This document shows positions 35,701 through 50,206 of a stretch of 64,000 nucleotides of DNA, piece after piece; position 1 is the first letter of the stretch, and each line of letters begins with the position of its first letter. The DNA lies in NCBI GenBank assembly GCA_013398015.1, contig VZRR01005732.1, forward strand, positions 1 through 64,000, in the 5' to 3' direction. The notes below the pieces were generated by a model that searched no databases, was not told the origin of the DNA, and saw only the letters and a list, made by a program, of their open reading frames with translations. This DNA is from Oreocharis arfaki (taxonomy: Eukaryota > Chordata > Aves > Passeriformes > Paramythiidae). Both the position numbers and the translations under genes were made by a program.

Positions 35701-38700
35701 TGGAGTTCCATCCAAATGATGGCTTTGCTCTTGATGAAATGGCTCAATTTACGCCACTTCTTGTTTGGAGATCTCTGAATTTGCAGACATTGTTCAGTTT
35801 CTCAGACCACGAGAAGCAGCTGTTTATTTCTGTTGATGGCAGAAGTGGAGGCAGATAAAATTCCTCTTTTTCTCAGTTTTTGAAGTGTTGAAGACCCTTC
35901 CCCCACGGTTTATTTGTTGCAAAGGGCCATTGCCTGGGATACAGCCTTCATCTGCATGAGGAAGCTGAGGAACAGGGTTAAATCATCCTGGAGTGACACA
36001 GGTAGTTAGGAATTCGGATCTGACAATTCCTTTATTGCTATTGCAAGCGGCAGCAGAAAGAAAGGAATTAATTTATTATCTATTATCCATGTGTTATAGA
36101 TCCAAATAAGGCTGTGCCTTATTCCCTGGCTGCGTTAGGGGCTGGGAACAGGCAGCACTCTGTGCAGGCCCTCCGTGGGCTCAGGATCACACCCTCAGGT
36201 GTAAAGCTTAACGAAACGCAAGATAAATATTCATGAAAGGTCTGATTTTATGTGACCTGCTTTCCACCTGAGCCGTGATCCAGGCTGCTGATCCGAAGAA
36301 TAGATTCTGATTTCCATTTGATAAGGCTTACGTTTTTTGGCAAAGGGAGGCTCAAAAATAATCCTTCTCTGAGCAGATAAATCATCTAAAGCGCTCAAAC
36401 ATGCAGGCCAAGGTAGGGGTAAATCTGCTTGCTGAGTTCCTGTGATTGCTTATTTCCAGGAGTCGCTCCTGAAAGCTGATTTTGGGGGAGAGGCTGGGGG
36501 GCACTCGGTCCATGGCAGAGGACACGGAGCAGGGCTGTGCCCTGGGGCCAGGCAGAGCTAACCCTGAGCACTCAGCCCTGCGAGGTGCTGGCTCTTTGGA
36601 GCATTCAGAAATCCTTCAGCCCGTGTTTAAAATGAAGATCCTGAAGGCCCAGCCAGTCAAGGGGCTGCTAATGCACATGGAGTAAACAGGCACTAAGTGC
36701 TTCGCTGGGCTCTAGCCAGGGGCTGACTCTGTAGGATCCCAGCCCCTATTAAAATGTGGATTTTAGGCCCAGCTGATCATGAAAGCTGGCACGTGGCACT
36801 CGGACCTGCAGCTGCAGTGGGGGTTTTGTGCCGAGGGCTCCTGGGGCAGCTGGGTGGAATCAGCTACAGCCCTTCCTTGGCATGGCAACAGTGCCCAGGA
36901 GAAGAGAGGGGTTATGATTGTTTACTAATTAATCCAGTGCAAGTAGACACACGAAAAATGTTCATGTGGAATTGCTGGTGGTTCACAGAGCAAGGCCAGA
37001 GCCCTGCACGCCGTCGAGACATTTCCCCAGGTTCGTCCTGAGGGACCCTGCGGGAGAACAGGTCTGAAAAACAAATTCTGCTGGCAGGGGAAACAAACAT
37101 TTACAATTCTAAACAAGGAAATGAAATCATGGAATAAGCAGGACTTTAGGTTCTAATTAGTGCTGGAATGTTGTCTAAACCAATGTATGTATCGCTTACC
37201 TGAGCCCCTGGCTGCTCGAGGGACTGGGATCACACTTCCAGCACATTTCTTTGTGAACACGAGGGATGAGTCACGGTACAGGCCCAGATCTCCCTCCTGG
37301 AGCAGCACCTGCTCTAACTCACTTCCCTGGAAATCCAAATACAGCATTAGCAGCTCTTGCAGGGGAGAATCAGAGCAGAAGAGACAAGAATTCAGCTCAG
37401 GGACTGGTCAGTCCCACTGACAGCCCTGCCCAGGGCTGCTAAATGAGCCTTTTTCTCTGCACCAGCCTAAATTCCGGGAGTTTTCACAAGTGCTGTGGTA
37501 ACAAAAAATGCTATTAAGAATAAATAATTATGATTACCACTTCCTGACTTCTACTCCTAGCTTCTCTTCAGGAACAAAAGTAGGGATGGAGAATTCTCAT
37601 CTGACCTTCAGGCAGAAGGATAAGATGCACAGCCACAAAAAAATTGCAAACAGGACTTGGGATAATTTCACCTAATCCTGAGCATACAGCAACAGGCTTC
37701 CCAGGAGGATGGTGACATTCAGAGCGTGAGCTGTTGCTAAGCTTTCGAAAAAACATTTATTCTTTGGCCACAAGCTCCTTCTGGTCTTTGTCATTAGCAG
37801 AGACATTTATGTCAGAAAATGTTGTTCCTTTTAAAATACTCTGTGATAAAAGGCACTTAGATGTCCAGTGTGAGCTTTAAATTAATGCTGAAGTGGGGCT
37901 GTGCTGCAGGAGCTGCTGACTCCTCCATGTTCCCATTTCACTCTCAGCAGTGCCAGTCTTCCCACAAGGGGTTATTGCTGCAGTTGGAGGCACAAAGACC
38001 AGAGTCAAATGATTTTCTTGACAAGGACACACTTGGCTCAAACAATTTCCCTCCCAGCTTCTTAGATCAGTGTCTGGTCTACTTCCATGGCAGTAAACAA
38101 GTGTAAACTCTAACAAACCACAAATTGGCTGTTGCCATCTCTGCTGGCTCCAGAAATGTCACTGCTGAAGGGTGTCACTGAAATGCTGGGGCTCTGCAAC
38201 AGCCCTGAACCTGAACTCATTTGTTTTAGATGTGATTCTTTTCTTATTTGTTCTCAGAAAACCTTTCCTTTGGCAGCGTGTTTAATTTAACAGCAGTGAG
38301 TGCTATTTAAACAGAGGAGTTTTAATTCCCTAGGTTTTGCAGAATTAAAGTCTGCTTATGTTATTTTGTTCTACCTTGTAGTTATTTTGCTCAATTTCTT
38401 TTGCAGACAAGTTAACAATATTCTCCCAAGTTACAAAAATTACACAAATTACTCCTAAATCTGGCATGGAAACAGTTGGCTGTGAGCCATTCGCACTGGG
38501 GGATTAAACCTGAGATCACAAAAAAAAAAAGAAAAAATGGGAGAAGTTCAGAAAAGCACAGAGAGATCAGATGAACCTGGGCTGTGACACTGATGTGATC
38601 ATGTGAGAGTGGGATCTCTTCCAGGAAGCTCAGCACTTCCCTTCCCAACCAGGGCCAGAACTACCTGGGAACAATTTTGGCTTTTCTTCCCCCAGCCTTT

Positions 38701-39929
38701 CACTTTTCCTGCCCCTTTGTTGGTGTGAACAGAGAATTTCGATATCCAGACTGACCCCTGAGTCCGTGTGAAGGTTCAGGGGCTGGATCCTACTGGAGGC
38801 TCAGGATGTTCCCCCACTGTAGATATTGGCTCAGGTTTATCCTCTCAGCTCTGGCATTTTCCTGCCTCCATCAGATCCCGTTTGCTCTGGGTCTCACCGG
38901 TGGCAAGAGGCTTTGGGATGGTGACTCACAGCAGGATCCTGAATCTTTGGCTTTGTTCTCTGAATGATGCTCTGGAGGTGCCTGCTCCCACAGACTGCAG
39001 AGGAGGCTTGCATAAATCACAGCTCTAAGAAGGATGCATTTTTGGAACCTTGGGATGGCCGCTGGAGCGAAGGGCAGACAGAGCTCTAAACGAGCTGGGT
39101 GGGAAGGTTGGCACGGGGAGAGGACGGAGAGTGTGGGATCAGGACCTTGTAGAGCTCTCAACGATGTGGGAGAGAAAAGCCAATGCAGGTGCACCCTGAG
39201 GAGCTGCAGTTTGTCTCCACACTCTGCTCCAGCCTTGTCCAGCACAGTCCTAAATTTTCCTGCAGTCAGATCTGAGGAAAAAACACCCAGCCCAGGACTG
39301 AGTGCCTGACCCTGTGTGTGTGCCCTCACCCAGAGCTCCACAGAACCTGCACTGATTTATCTCATTCCCCCTCATTTCCTGCATCCGAAGAGTCCAGTGA
39401 AAATCTGCCAAGGGCTGCACTTCCTGTGAAGGACAGTGCCTGGCAATTACTTGGACAGAAGCTGAGTGTGTTCAATTTGGAGATAATTATAAATCTATTT
39501 AGGAAATCAAAGAAGCCACAACGTATTTTTAAAGCAGAGTATTTTCTACTCAACGTGGACAAAAACAGATAAACATGGCAATAAAAGAAATATTCAGCCT
39601 TCTCATGTGGGCTGTCTTCTGCACCACGTAAAAGCATTTACCCTTTACATGATTTAAAGAGAACATTCTCTTATTAGATGCTGATAATTAGTCATCAGAT
39701 GCAGAACAGAGCACGTACCAAAGTGAGCCCACAATTATTTCATTCCAATGATTAATCTCTCCTTTCAGGAGCTCATCACCCAAACACTTCTGTAACGTGG
39801 CCAACATATTACGAGTTACTCAGAATTCTCCAACAGCATTGCATCATCCTAAAACCTTTCTGTGGTGAAGCAGAAATTGGTGTTTGGCATCTCCCTTTTC
39901 CTCAGCCCGATGCTGATGATTTACTGGGC

Positions 39930-40007
39930 ACGGTGGGATTCAGTCAAAGGCTGGACTCGCTGATTTTGCAGGTCTTTTCCAACCTCACTGATCCCATACT
40001 TCTGTGA
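39930..40007 (+). mobile_element. CR1 LINE 3' end, sense
   Basis: GGTGGGATTCAGTCAAAGGC, TGGACTCGCTGATTTTGCAG and GGTCTTTTCCAACCTCACTG match the last eighty or so bases of a CR1 subfamily. The terminal octamer repeats are decayed. Confidence 0.85.
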
Positions 40008-42860
40008 ACCTGTTTCCATTGCACAGAGTGCTGGGAATGCGTCCCCCTGCGCCACCGGCCTCCCCCTGCTGGGCTCAGGCACCACAAGGCACGGTCATAA
40101 ATCACTTTCTGACCCTATTATTGTTATTGCTGTAACCTCTGGGCAACTCCCCCTTCACATCTGTTTGTTCTGAAGTGTTCTCCAAATGAGAAATGCCAAA
40201 TCCACCGATTTATGAAATCCCCTTGTAGTTCGTATTAAGACAAATAAAACAATGCTGGGATTGTTTTGGGTAGGATGGCAGGGAGCAGCAAAGGCAGCAG
40301 AGGAGTGAAGTGCAGGGCTGGAAAGAAGCAAGATGTTCAAAAAAGGGTGGACGTGGCACCTCTCGTTATGGTTCAGTGGGCAGGGGGGCATTGGCCGAAG
40401 GTTGGAGGAGGATCCTGGACCATCAGCGGCTCTGTGCTCCTGGGACAGACCTTGCCCACGGGCAGGAGGGCTCTGCAGAGCGTGGAGCAGCTTCCCCAGC
40501 AGGATGTCCCGTCCCTGGGCAGCTGCCTGGGCTCTCCCTGGGCACAGAGAACAAGCAGGGCTCAGCTCTGTTACCCTGCCTGGCTCGGCTGGGAGGGAAG
40601 GGGAGCTGCTGGGGCCGGTGCCCTGCCAGCACAGGGAGCTGTGCCGGGCCGGGGGGGGACGGAGCTCCCGGGGTCCACAGGGGCCCCCGCAGAGCCCCGG
40701 CCACGTCCCCACTCCCCTCTGAGCACCCCAAGCACCCTCGGGGCTCCCCATCCACTCTGGGCACAACCTCCATTTAAAGGCATTTTTCTCCTTGTTCAGT
40801 GGCATTAAAGGCACGCTGTGAGTGCCGGGTGGCGATGCAACAGCTGAGCCAGGTCCGCCCGGAACACGACAGTGAATCAAATGAAATATGAGATTTATTG
40901 ATCTTGTCTGTGCCGCATTGTTATTCACACTGAGCAAAATTCACCCCCAGGCACAGGACAAACATTAGAGTTGGGGAAAACATTGCAGCTGAATGTTTTA
41001 TTTGGTGAAAAAAATGCAGGTTTGAATCAGTTGCAAGTGCTTGTAAATTCATGTTGCATTTGTCAAAAGGGTTTCAGTACATAAAACATTTTTCAGAAAA
41101 TCAAAACATTTACTATTGATGTTTATTAAATGCAACATCTACATTTTAATGTCTGAAATAGCTTTTCTTTTTAAATATTAATAAGATTTACTTTGAAACT
41201 GATACTAACCCCTGAAAAACAAACCAGTATTTTGCTAAGGTTCAAAATCAACAAAATACAAAAAATTATTAACAAGTATTAGGTGACTTCAGTTTGGAAA
41301 GAAAACATAAGATCTTCCAGGTTGATTCAAAATATTTCCCCATTCTTTTGGCTTAGCCCATGAGAAATCCATCGCCCTAGGTCTGCTGAGCTGGAGCAGG
41401 GTGTTTGTGCCCCTCGTGCAGGCACGAGCCCGGCGGGTGCTCCGGCGCCCCTTGGCCTCAGTGCAACTTTTCTGTCTCTGGGCTTGTCCCGTGCTTGTTT
41501 CTCCAAGCTTTTCCCAAGTGATATGAAACTAGAGGTGAATATCAGGATGTTGGGGTGCTGTGGCACGAAACTGGTACTTGGTGGCTACAGAGAAATATGT
41601 GGAAGGAATAAAATAATAAAAAGAAATGTGTTAGAGGATTATCCCGCATTGGCAATAGATTTACATCGGTGCTACACAGAGCAGAGTCAGCTTTTTAAAA
41701 AGTCTGTAATAATTTAATGTGCATTATTAAACAATATAGATCCCGATGCAGCTGCTGGGGCTCCTGCCTGCAACAGCAGCATCTTGTACCTTTTATTTTT
41801 AATCGCTGACGATGTTCCCCTCTGTTCATTAATCTTGCATTGAGGTGTTGCTCTGCAGCGGGCTGGCGCGGCTGCCAACGCCAACAGAGCTCCAGCACAT
41901 CCTCAGGGAGGGCTGAGGCAGGGAAAACCTCCTTGGGCACCAGTTTGTGGTGTCTGTGCCCTGGGAGAGCCGGGCCGGGGGCACTGGGAGCACTGGAGGC
42001 TGCAGGTGCAGGGTCCTGCACAGCCGTGGGGACGCAGCTCTGGGAAGGGAGAGGGGAAAGGCAGGACCCACGTGGAGGAGAGGGGACAGGGCAGGAGGGT
42101 GGTTGGGGACCCCAGGGGTGGCCCTGTGCCCGCAGCACTGGGGGTTTCTGCTGTCACCCTCGTGGAACAGCCGTGGGGTGACCTCCATGTCCAGGCGGCC
42201 TCCAAACTCCGTCACTGCCTCTGCCCTGGTGCTTGCACGGGGTCTCTGCACTGCAGGACACGATGGAAACAGCCCTCAAAGAGGGGAAAAGAAACACAAA
42301 GGATTATGTAACCCTAAGGGAAAGAAAGTGGAGAAGTGTGGAGATAAACCAAGACAGCCAAGGATTTATTCAATGAAATCCATCACGTTTGTCTGGGATC
42401 TGCTGAACAGGAGCCTCGTCAGCTGATGGAGACTATTTTTCCAGCACCTCCTCAATCATCTACTTTGTTCATTTTTTCCCATCAACCATATATGGCCTCC
42501 GTGTCAAAACATCATTTTACCATTATTGTCTATTTCCAGGATGTCTTTTATTATCCTGATCTCATTTTGCAGCCCAGAAAGTGGCACAGGGTTGGCTCTA
42601 TTCCCTCAGGTTTATGAAAGACTGCGGCAAGAGGGAAGAGCCTTTCTGCTCCTGCTCAGCACCAGTCCCAAGCCCAAGGATCCCCACCAAACTCACAGGA
42701 GAAATCCAGGTTGGCCAGGTCTCCCTGGCAGCTGGACCTGCTCCTGTGTGCCCACAGCTGGGGGAGATGCTTTAAAAAACAGAAATAATAATAAATAATA
42801 ATTTAAAAAATCTGAATCACACACGAAGTAGATGTGATGGGATCAAATTTGCTTGTGGAA

Positions 42861-42912
42861 GAATAGAATCATATAAGCATTAATGCTGGAAATTGCCTCC
42901 AAGTCCAACCTC
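42861..42912 (-). mobile_element. Short CR1 remnant, antisense
   Basis: GAATAGAATCATATAAGCAT followed by GGAAATTGCCTCCAAGTCCA resembles the reverse complement of a CR1 3' terminus. Only about 50 bases are recognisable. Confidence 0.7.
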
Positions 42913-45900
42913 CAAGTAGTACATGAGTAATTATGTAAGTAATTATAAAGTGCACATTTTTCAGCTAAACAAGATAAAGCTGGAGATGTGCTAATGCAGC
43001 CTTTACCAGATTTATTAAATATTTTGCAGTTTAGGCCATTAAAATTTTAAAAACGGCCTCAGCCAAACAGAAGGGGAGGAGAATGTTTGAAGGGTATCCT
43101 GACTTTTCCAAGTATTAATGGAAAAATGTGCCCTGGCTTTGCTATACATGTGATTCTTTAGGTTCTAATCTATCAAAGGGATGCAATTCTTAGGGTCTGG
43201 ACAGCTAATTCTCTGCCCTGGAATTTACAGATCATCATAAAAAACATTTAAGCCTTTGAGGAAATGAGTTCAGCTCCTTCAATTGCTGAATAATTAAGGG
43301 TGACCCTTGTCCCAGGCACGGTGTGTGCTATCCATCACTGCATTACCTGTCTGCTTGGCAGCATTTTGCAGGCGCTTTAGAGCTCTTATTATATGTTGTT
43401 TTTCATTTAGATGCAATTTCTTTTGTAATGAGGCAGAACTTATTTTCCAGCCCCTACAGGTGCCTTTGTCAGCTCTCCAAATCGTGCATGAAGAGGCAGG
43501 TTCCCAATTGATCTCTCAATTAGGGCTTTGTTGATATTGGATAAATGAGGGTTCACCTGGCTTGGACACAGCCTTGTCTGATTGTGAGCCAGGACCTTCA
43601 CGTGAAAAACACACGTTAAAAAGGAAGGAAGGAGGTTTGGGCGTTGTTCTTTCACCCTTGATTGTACAAGCTGAGCACGTGGGCTGCTGGTTTGGGGCTG
43701 AAGCTGTGGGGTGGGTTCAAGTGCTGACCACGGCCTGTGGTCACCCTCCCAGTCTGTGGATGCAAAGTTCTCCAGGCTGTGGCAAATCCAACATCTGGGA
43801 TGTTCCCAGCTGCTCTCCCAAGTCCTTACAGTCCAGGGTGCCAGGTTCCCAAGGTCTGCACCAGAAAAATGTGGAGCAAATTGTGGCTGGAGCTTCCAGG
43901 GGGGCTGTCCTGGGGGTTTGGCTTCAGCTTTAGGAAGAAAGAAACACAGCATTGGCAGCACAGATGAGGCCCCAGTTTGCACAGCAGCGTGATCTGGTTA
44001 GGCAGGTAATTAACTCAGCCTTATTGACCACAGCCCAAACGCCTAATGGAAGAAGTCTGGAAAGTGCTCCAAAAATTATTTCCTGCTAAATCAAAAGCTG
44101 AGATGAAAGAGAGGTTAATTTACAAAGATGGGCAGAAAGTTTAATAGCAATTTAATTTTTGTGAAAGATGTGTGTGTTGCTATAGCCTGACATTATGGAG
44201 GAAATTGCAACAGTCCTGGAATCAAGCTCTGTCTGATTTTCCTCCTGACATTGGACGGTTGGGTTTTATGTGCAACAATTCATTTGATGGCAGACTTCAA
44301 GCATTAGATTTACAGTAAAAATCGATGTGAGGTCACAGGCCCAGGCTGAGTTTTTGTCACTTTGACACCACACACGAGACTGAATCCCCGCTCCATTGCC
44401 CGTGCAGGGAGATGGGATGGGATGGAGCTGCCCCAATCCCTGACATCCCGAGCACAAACCCTTTTTCCTTGTGCCAGGATTTCCCTGCCTGCTGCCAGCA
44501 GCTGCTGTCCCCCCCCAGCCTTCTGGTGCAAAGTTGACCTTTTCTGACTCCTTTAGCCACTCTGCAGAACTTCAAGCAACAACAACAGCTGCTCTGGAGA
44601 TGGGTCACCTCTTCTAATCTGATGGAAAAGTTTGTTTGCCGATGCGAACACATGCCCAGAGAAATTAAATCTCTGCAATTAATCGTGTGGAAAGGATGGG
44701 AAGAGGCTGGGTGAATTCCTTAATATCTCTTACAGACAAAATCTTCCTTTCCATTGGTATTCCACAGCTAGCTGGCAATTCCTTCATTTCTCACAGCATC
44801 CCCTTATATTAAAAATCTTTAGATTTATTTTCACTGCTTTAAAGGCAGCACTTATTGCTGTTCTTGGGCTGTGCTACTGGTGCTTTATAAAGCATTTTTG
44901 TCCAGAGGACAATTCCGTGTGTGCCAGATGTGTCCCCGCCATTGATCCCAGAGACCAGGCACAAATCCATGCATTTTTGGAGGTGTGCTGTATAATATCA
45001 GAATGTTTGAATTAGCTTGTTACACGATACTGCCAATGGACTGGCATCTCTCTTAATAATATTATGAGCTTTCCTAGGGAGCTGTAGCCTCTTTCGTATA
45101 CATGAATTCAGTAATAACTGTAATTATTATGAAGTTAATATAAAACATGATGTCTCCCTCTGCCAAATCAAGGGCAGTAAGTGTGAAAAACAGCTTTCCT
45201 TCAGATTGCACGTGGCTCGCTCTTCCCAGGGCTATGGAGCAGCTCCCGGGTTTCCAGCACGAAGAGCAGCTCCTTTGCCTTTCCTAGCACTGGGTGATGT
45301 GGGGAACACACGCTGCTCCCCCCGGGCGCCCCGGCTGTGCTCTGGGGGCTCCCCACAGCCCCAGGAGCCGCTGTCCCGCTGCTCCTGCGCTTCCCAGCCC
45401 GGGAGCCCCCGGCACAGCCCCCGGCTCAGAGCAGCACCCCCGGCTCGGAGGCTGGCGCTGGGAGCAATCCCATCACTTGAGCAAATATGTGTGCTCTGGG
45501 CATTTATGGCTCTCTTGGCAGCCACCAGAACTGAGTCCATCTTCCTTTTATGTCTCCAGATTGTTCTTTAAACACAGAATTTCCTGGAGGGGGCATCCAG
45601 CCTGCCAGGCTCTCGCCGCAGCCTCGCCCTCCCTCTATTTATGGCCCCTCTCAAACATCTCCACGGACTCCATTTACTTTTTAATGCAGCAGATGAAAAC
45701 CAATTCTGTCAGGATTTTCTTGTGATTCTCTGCCAATGACACCATCGCGGGACGCGGGATCAGAGCCCGGCAGGAGCCGGGAGCCCTCCCGTGGGATGCG
45801 CTTCCAGAGGATCCTCCCGGCCCTTTGATGCTCGTCCTCAGATGTGCCAGCACAACGCCCCGCTTGGATCCTCCCGCAGGACGAGCTGAAGTAAACTTGA

Positions 45901-46137
45901 TAATGAAAAGAGCCTTGATGTTCACCTGCTCCCTCTCATCCCGAAAGGAAAACCAGAGAGGGTGCCACTGAAATGATTTCCTGGTTGCACCCGTGCGCCC
46001 CGGGGCCGAGGGGGGCACAGCTCCCGGCGGCACTGCCGCTCTCGGGGCTCCTTCCCTGCCGGTCAGCACCCCGCTCCTCTTCCAGATCGAAATGCTGAGC
46101 ACAAACCTTTGATTCATCACATCTTTTTAAGGCAAAG

Positions 46138-46147
46138 CTAAAAATAG
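46138..46147. promoter_or_regulatory. Perfect MEF2 consensus motif, 5' flank
   Basis: This is the same CTAAAAATAG sequence as in intron 2. It lies in AT-rich sequence about 16 kb upstream of the candidate KCND3 exon 1. A third match, CTATAAATAG, is at 485-494. Support is the motif only. Confidence 0.25.
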
Positions 46148-48250
46148 CAGTTTCGAATCCTCAATCATATATAATTAGTCCTGCATTTATTTTTCAACAG
46201 ATGTTCTCTCCCTGTTGCTTTTGACTGTGAGTGGTGAATGGTGTCTGTGTCTGCACGGGCAGCCAGCGAGGGAGGGACCTGCAGCACTGCAGCTTTCCCA
46301 TGGGAATGCTTCAGGAATCGCTGCGGTGACTCCCAGAGCCCCTTTGCTCCGGCCTCCACAGACACATTCTCCTTCCCACGGACAGGGGCTGAGTTCCCCG
46401 GAGAGTTTTCACTCGAGGTTTTAGAGGCATAGTCTGAGGAAATCCATTTCTCCTGCCTGGAGGCACTAAGGGAATTAAGACTGCCACAAGATGATGGATC
46501 AGCAAAATTTTCCCTAGGAGATCAGATTAATAGGGATTATAGAAAAGTTGCAGTATATTTATCGAAAGAAAAAAAGAATTAAATTCCTCCTCCCACCATC
46601 AGAACTGATTGTAAATTAGGTAAATCTATTTTCCTTTAAAAGAATAATAACTGTAGATCAGACTCCCAGAATCTATATCCCCGAGGGCTCTGAAAATGTA
46701 TTGAATTAATCTTGGCTACAGGAGCAGCCCAGATCTTCTGTGTTAATTGTTGTGCATCTTATTTGCCTTTTATATCTGCTCTGATAAGGCACAGGAGCTT
46801 GTCAGATAAAATGAGCTGTGAGGTGAGGCAGGGACTTGGGGTGATTCGGCTGTAGATCATCTGGAGTTAAAAATCCGGAGGCACAGAGAGCCTGAGGAGT
46901 GTCAAGAGGGCTTAAGAAGCCCTAAACCCCCTTTCCACTAAAGTCAGTGTTTGCTGCTGCCTGGCAGGGAGGGAAGGGGAGCTGCACAAAGCTGTTGTCA
47001 TTTCTTCCTCTTCACTGCTGTTGTGGATTTTCCTGAATGAATTAGAGGCTGCCAGCAGACACTGTCACAGCAGAATGGCAGAACAAAAACACTTCTGAAC
47101 CTGGACTTGTAATTTGCCTGCAAAAACAAAGATGCTGTTAAAAGGGAGTTGTGACATTTCCTTTGCTTTCAAAGAGACTGCCAAGATTTCCAGGCTTTTG
47201 TTTCATCTTTTCCTTTCCTAGTGTTAAATTATTCCTCATTTTCATACTGTAAATTTACATTAAGATACCAAATGAAATGAATTAAAGTATCTGAGCTTAA
47301 AAACTTGTGGAGGCCTGGCAGCAGCAGCAGCTGAGGAACAGGAACTGGAGCCTGGGTTCCCTCTCCTCCTGCCCATAGGGCTGCTGGTTCCCAGCCCTGC
47401 TCCAGCCTCTCTTCCCTTTCAGCTCCCTGAGGCTGTCTGTGCACATCCCTTCTCCCCAGGGATCGGGAGCTCTGCTGCTTCCATCCTGGGATCCAGCAGA
47501 CCAGAGCTGATCTGCTTTCCCAGGGTCCTGTTAAAATCAGTCTCTCGTCAAAAAACCTGCAGTTTCCTCCTAATTCCAGTGCAATTATCCTAGAGTGAGG
47601 GGTGTTTATTCCATTTTATCTTTTCTGTTCAGCTCTTTTATAATGAAAAGCTGGATTTCCCTAAAAGCAGAGGCATTTTACACAGAAGCTCTGCACCAAG
47701 GTCTGAAATGTTTAAAGCTGATTGCTCAGTGATAGTTCCAGCAAAAATGACAGAGGGCTGAAGGTGCAAAGCACCAACGTAAGCCTCACTTGATTCCAGT
47801 GCCCATGAATGTTTTAACCTCATTTATCCTCTCAGTACTTAGAGAACCATTTCACATTCGTGCACTTAAAAGATTAAATAAAATAAATGGAGATGATTAT
47901 GACTACCCTGCAAAGCTAATGTGCAAAGGCACAGTGTTTCGTGGCTGCTGGAATTGTATTTGTGCTCTTTCCGTACTCTGCAAGCTTTCCAAAAAGGGGA
48001 TGATGAATCATGCAGTCTCCAGCTCTCTACTACTAACGAGAAAGCTCTTAGCAAGATGCTCTTTATGGTCCCCTCTCAAGTGATAACCAGCGAGGCTCCC
48101 CTCCTTCCATGTCACAGCGAGGTGCCGGCTGGGTGACACATGCCAGCACTGGTGCACAGCCTGCAACTGGCTCCAGGATTCTGCAGATCCTTGAGGTGCC
48201 GTGTAGGGAATCTGGCTGTTATCCTGTTGCTCACTTCAGCTGGGGGTGGA

Positions 48251-48390
48251 AATCACAGAATTGTTTAGGTTGGGAAAATCTTTAACATCGAGTCCAACCT
48301 TTCCCCCAGCACTGCCAAGCCCACCACCAACCCATGTCCCCAAGGGCCACATCCACGCGTCTCCTTAGTCCCTCCAGGGCTGGGGACTCA
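48251..48390 (-). mobile_element. CR1 LINE 3' fragment, antisense
   Basis: AATCACAGAATTGTTTAGGT, TTAACATCGAGTCCAACCTT and CACTGCCAAGCCCACCACCA follow a CR1 subfamily 3' end in reverse complement, reaching CCTCCAGGGCTGGGGACTC. Confidence 0.9.
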
Positions 48391-48574
48391 ATATTGCACG
48401 TTCACATGAATGGTTACAAAGCTCTGGTTTCTTTTTGTGAAACAATCCAGTTGAGATTTAAACCTGTAAAGTTTAAACTCACCTCTGATGATGGTTCACT
48501 CTGTATTTTCCTGGTTCCTCAATCCGTGCCACAGCCTGTGGATGCATAAGGGAAGAATTAATTCAATGCAGTGT

Positions 48575-48600
48575 GTGGCTGGGGTTTGTGGCTGGGGTTT
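48575..48600 (+). repeat. 13-bp perfect tandem duplication
   Basis: GTGGCTGGGGTTT occurs twice head to tail without change. It is probably a replication-slippage product. Confidence 0.9.
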
Positions 48601-50182
48601 GGAGCAGGTAACACCCGTGGCTTGCAGAGCCTGGGCTGCAGAGCTGCTGGGTGTGGAGGGAGATGGTGGCAGCCTGGGCAGGCTGGGGCTTCGCTCCCCA
48701 GAGCCATTAACTCTCACAGCTTCCCAGGGGTAGAGGCAGCCCTGGAGCCCTTCCCTGACGGCAGTGGCCGTGTGTCTGTGTGTGCTGGACTGGCGTGGGC
48801 TTCGTGGACACAGAGCTGCCTGCGGGAGCCTCTGCAGGGCTCCTCAAAGCACCAAAACACAACCTGCTCCTGGCAGCCTGAGCTCCTTTAGTTCTTCTTG
48901 GGGGAAGGAGGCCTCTGTTCCCATGCCTGTGTGATTCAGAGCTTTCCTAAATGGAAGAGGAGGAGAGATCTGCCTGTCAAACCCCTCTCAAACTGCTTTT
49001 CCATCTGCTGTTGCGGGTGCTGAGCTGTGCAGGCGAGCCCTCTCTCGGGTGCAGCTAATGCAGCTCCATCCCTTTGCTGTATTAATGGCATTATTTTCTT
49101 CTGGCTGGGAAGTAATGTAGGGCTGTGACCTGACAAGATTCAAGCACTCAGTTGTCAGTCTGAGGTGCTGGATGTCTGTTTTCGAAAGTCTGCTTTGCAG
49201 CCTCAGGGGAGGGGAAGAAGATTTTTCCAAAGGCAGGGAGGCACATCACACTCTGCCAACACCTTCGGACCCTCTCCCCTGCCAAAAGCCTTTTCTGGGA
49301 GCACCAAAGGGCTGGGACTTTTCGGGACTTCCCTACAAGTTTGTCATTCCTCATCAAACGCCCATTACTTTAAGCAACTAATGTCGGATCAAGATCAAGC
49401 AACACTCTGGTCTAAACTTTATGCCTTTCTCTGTAATAATTACTGTTCAACCCAGTGCTTTATGGAGGCCTTTGACTTTACTTTGAAACAGGCATTGCTG
49501 CCTGGTGCCAAAGACAGGGACTAAAACGAAAAATCTTTGATCTAACTCAATATCACAACTTCTTTTTTTGTGTATTAACATAATCTCTGTACTGAAATTA
49601 ATCTGTGGTGTGGCTGCAGTCTGTTGAAGATTATCTGTATTAGCATTCAAGACGATGACTTTTTTTAAGCAGTAGCAGTCCTTATTTTACAAGCAGCTCC
49701 TATTTTAGGAGTGGATCTATTTCACCCTACAAAACATCCTCAGGAAAAGTTTAGGAGACATTGGCAGAGAAACTGGGTTTTCTTCTTTGGATGAAACTGG
49801 CTGCGGGTGTGACTGTGTGGCTGCTGATCTGTGCTGGGCCAGTTCATGGAAAACAGACGGACAAGGCCAGGATTTCTGACCATGTTGTCCTTTATTCCAG
49901 CCCTGGACACCAGCTTGGACCCTGCAGTGAGACTCCAAAGCTGATGGAGGTGCAGCAGCTTTTCAGTTCGACTGGTTCAGGTAACAGGTGACTCCTGGGG
50001 TGGCTGAGGAAGGACCTGGTTGGGAAGGCTGGAAGGGAATTAATGAAGCACAACACCCCCCCATGTAGGGCTGTGACCTGCATGGGCTGAGGAACTGATG
50101 GGTGCCTGCAAATTATCCTGAAAATGTGTTTTTAGTGAGGAGGATACAATCAATGCCTGCTGCCCCAGGGGTGGGTGTGCCC

Positions 50183-50206
50183 AGGACGGGACAGGACAGG
50201 ACAGAG
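50183..50206 (+). repeat. Short GGACA/GGGACA tandem run
   Basis: The sequence runs GGACGGGACAGGACAGGACA, a short imperfect pentamer array. It is too small to suggest more than slippage. Confidence 0.8.

Noticed and set aside
40155..40937. Minus-strand frame of 260 codons and overlapping plus-strand frames
   Set aside because: GC-rich sequence opens frames on both strands at once. No domain or exon boundary is convincing.
49165..49524. Plus-strand frame of 119 codons with a fairly natural-looking C-terminus
   Set aside because: I could not assign a family, and there is no promoter, splice or poly(A) context. It was left out as more likely chance.
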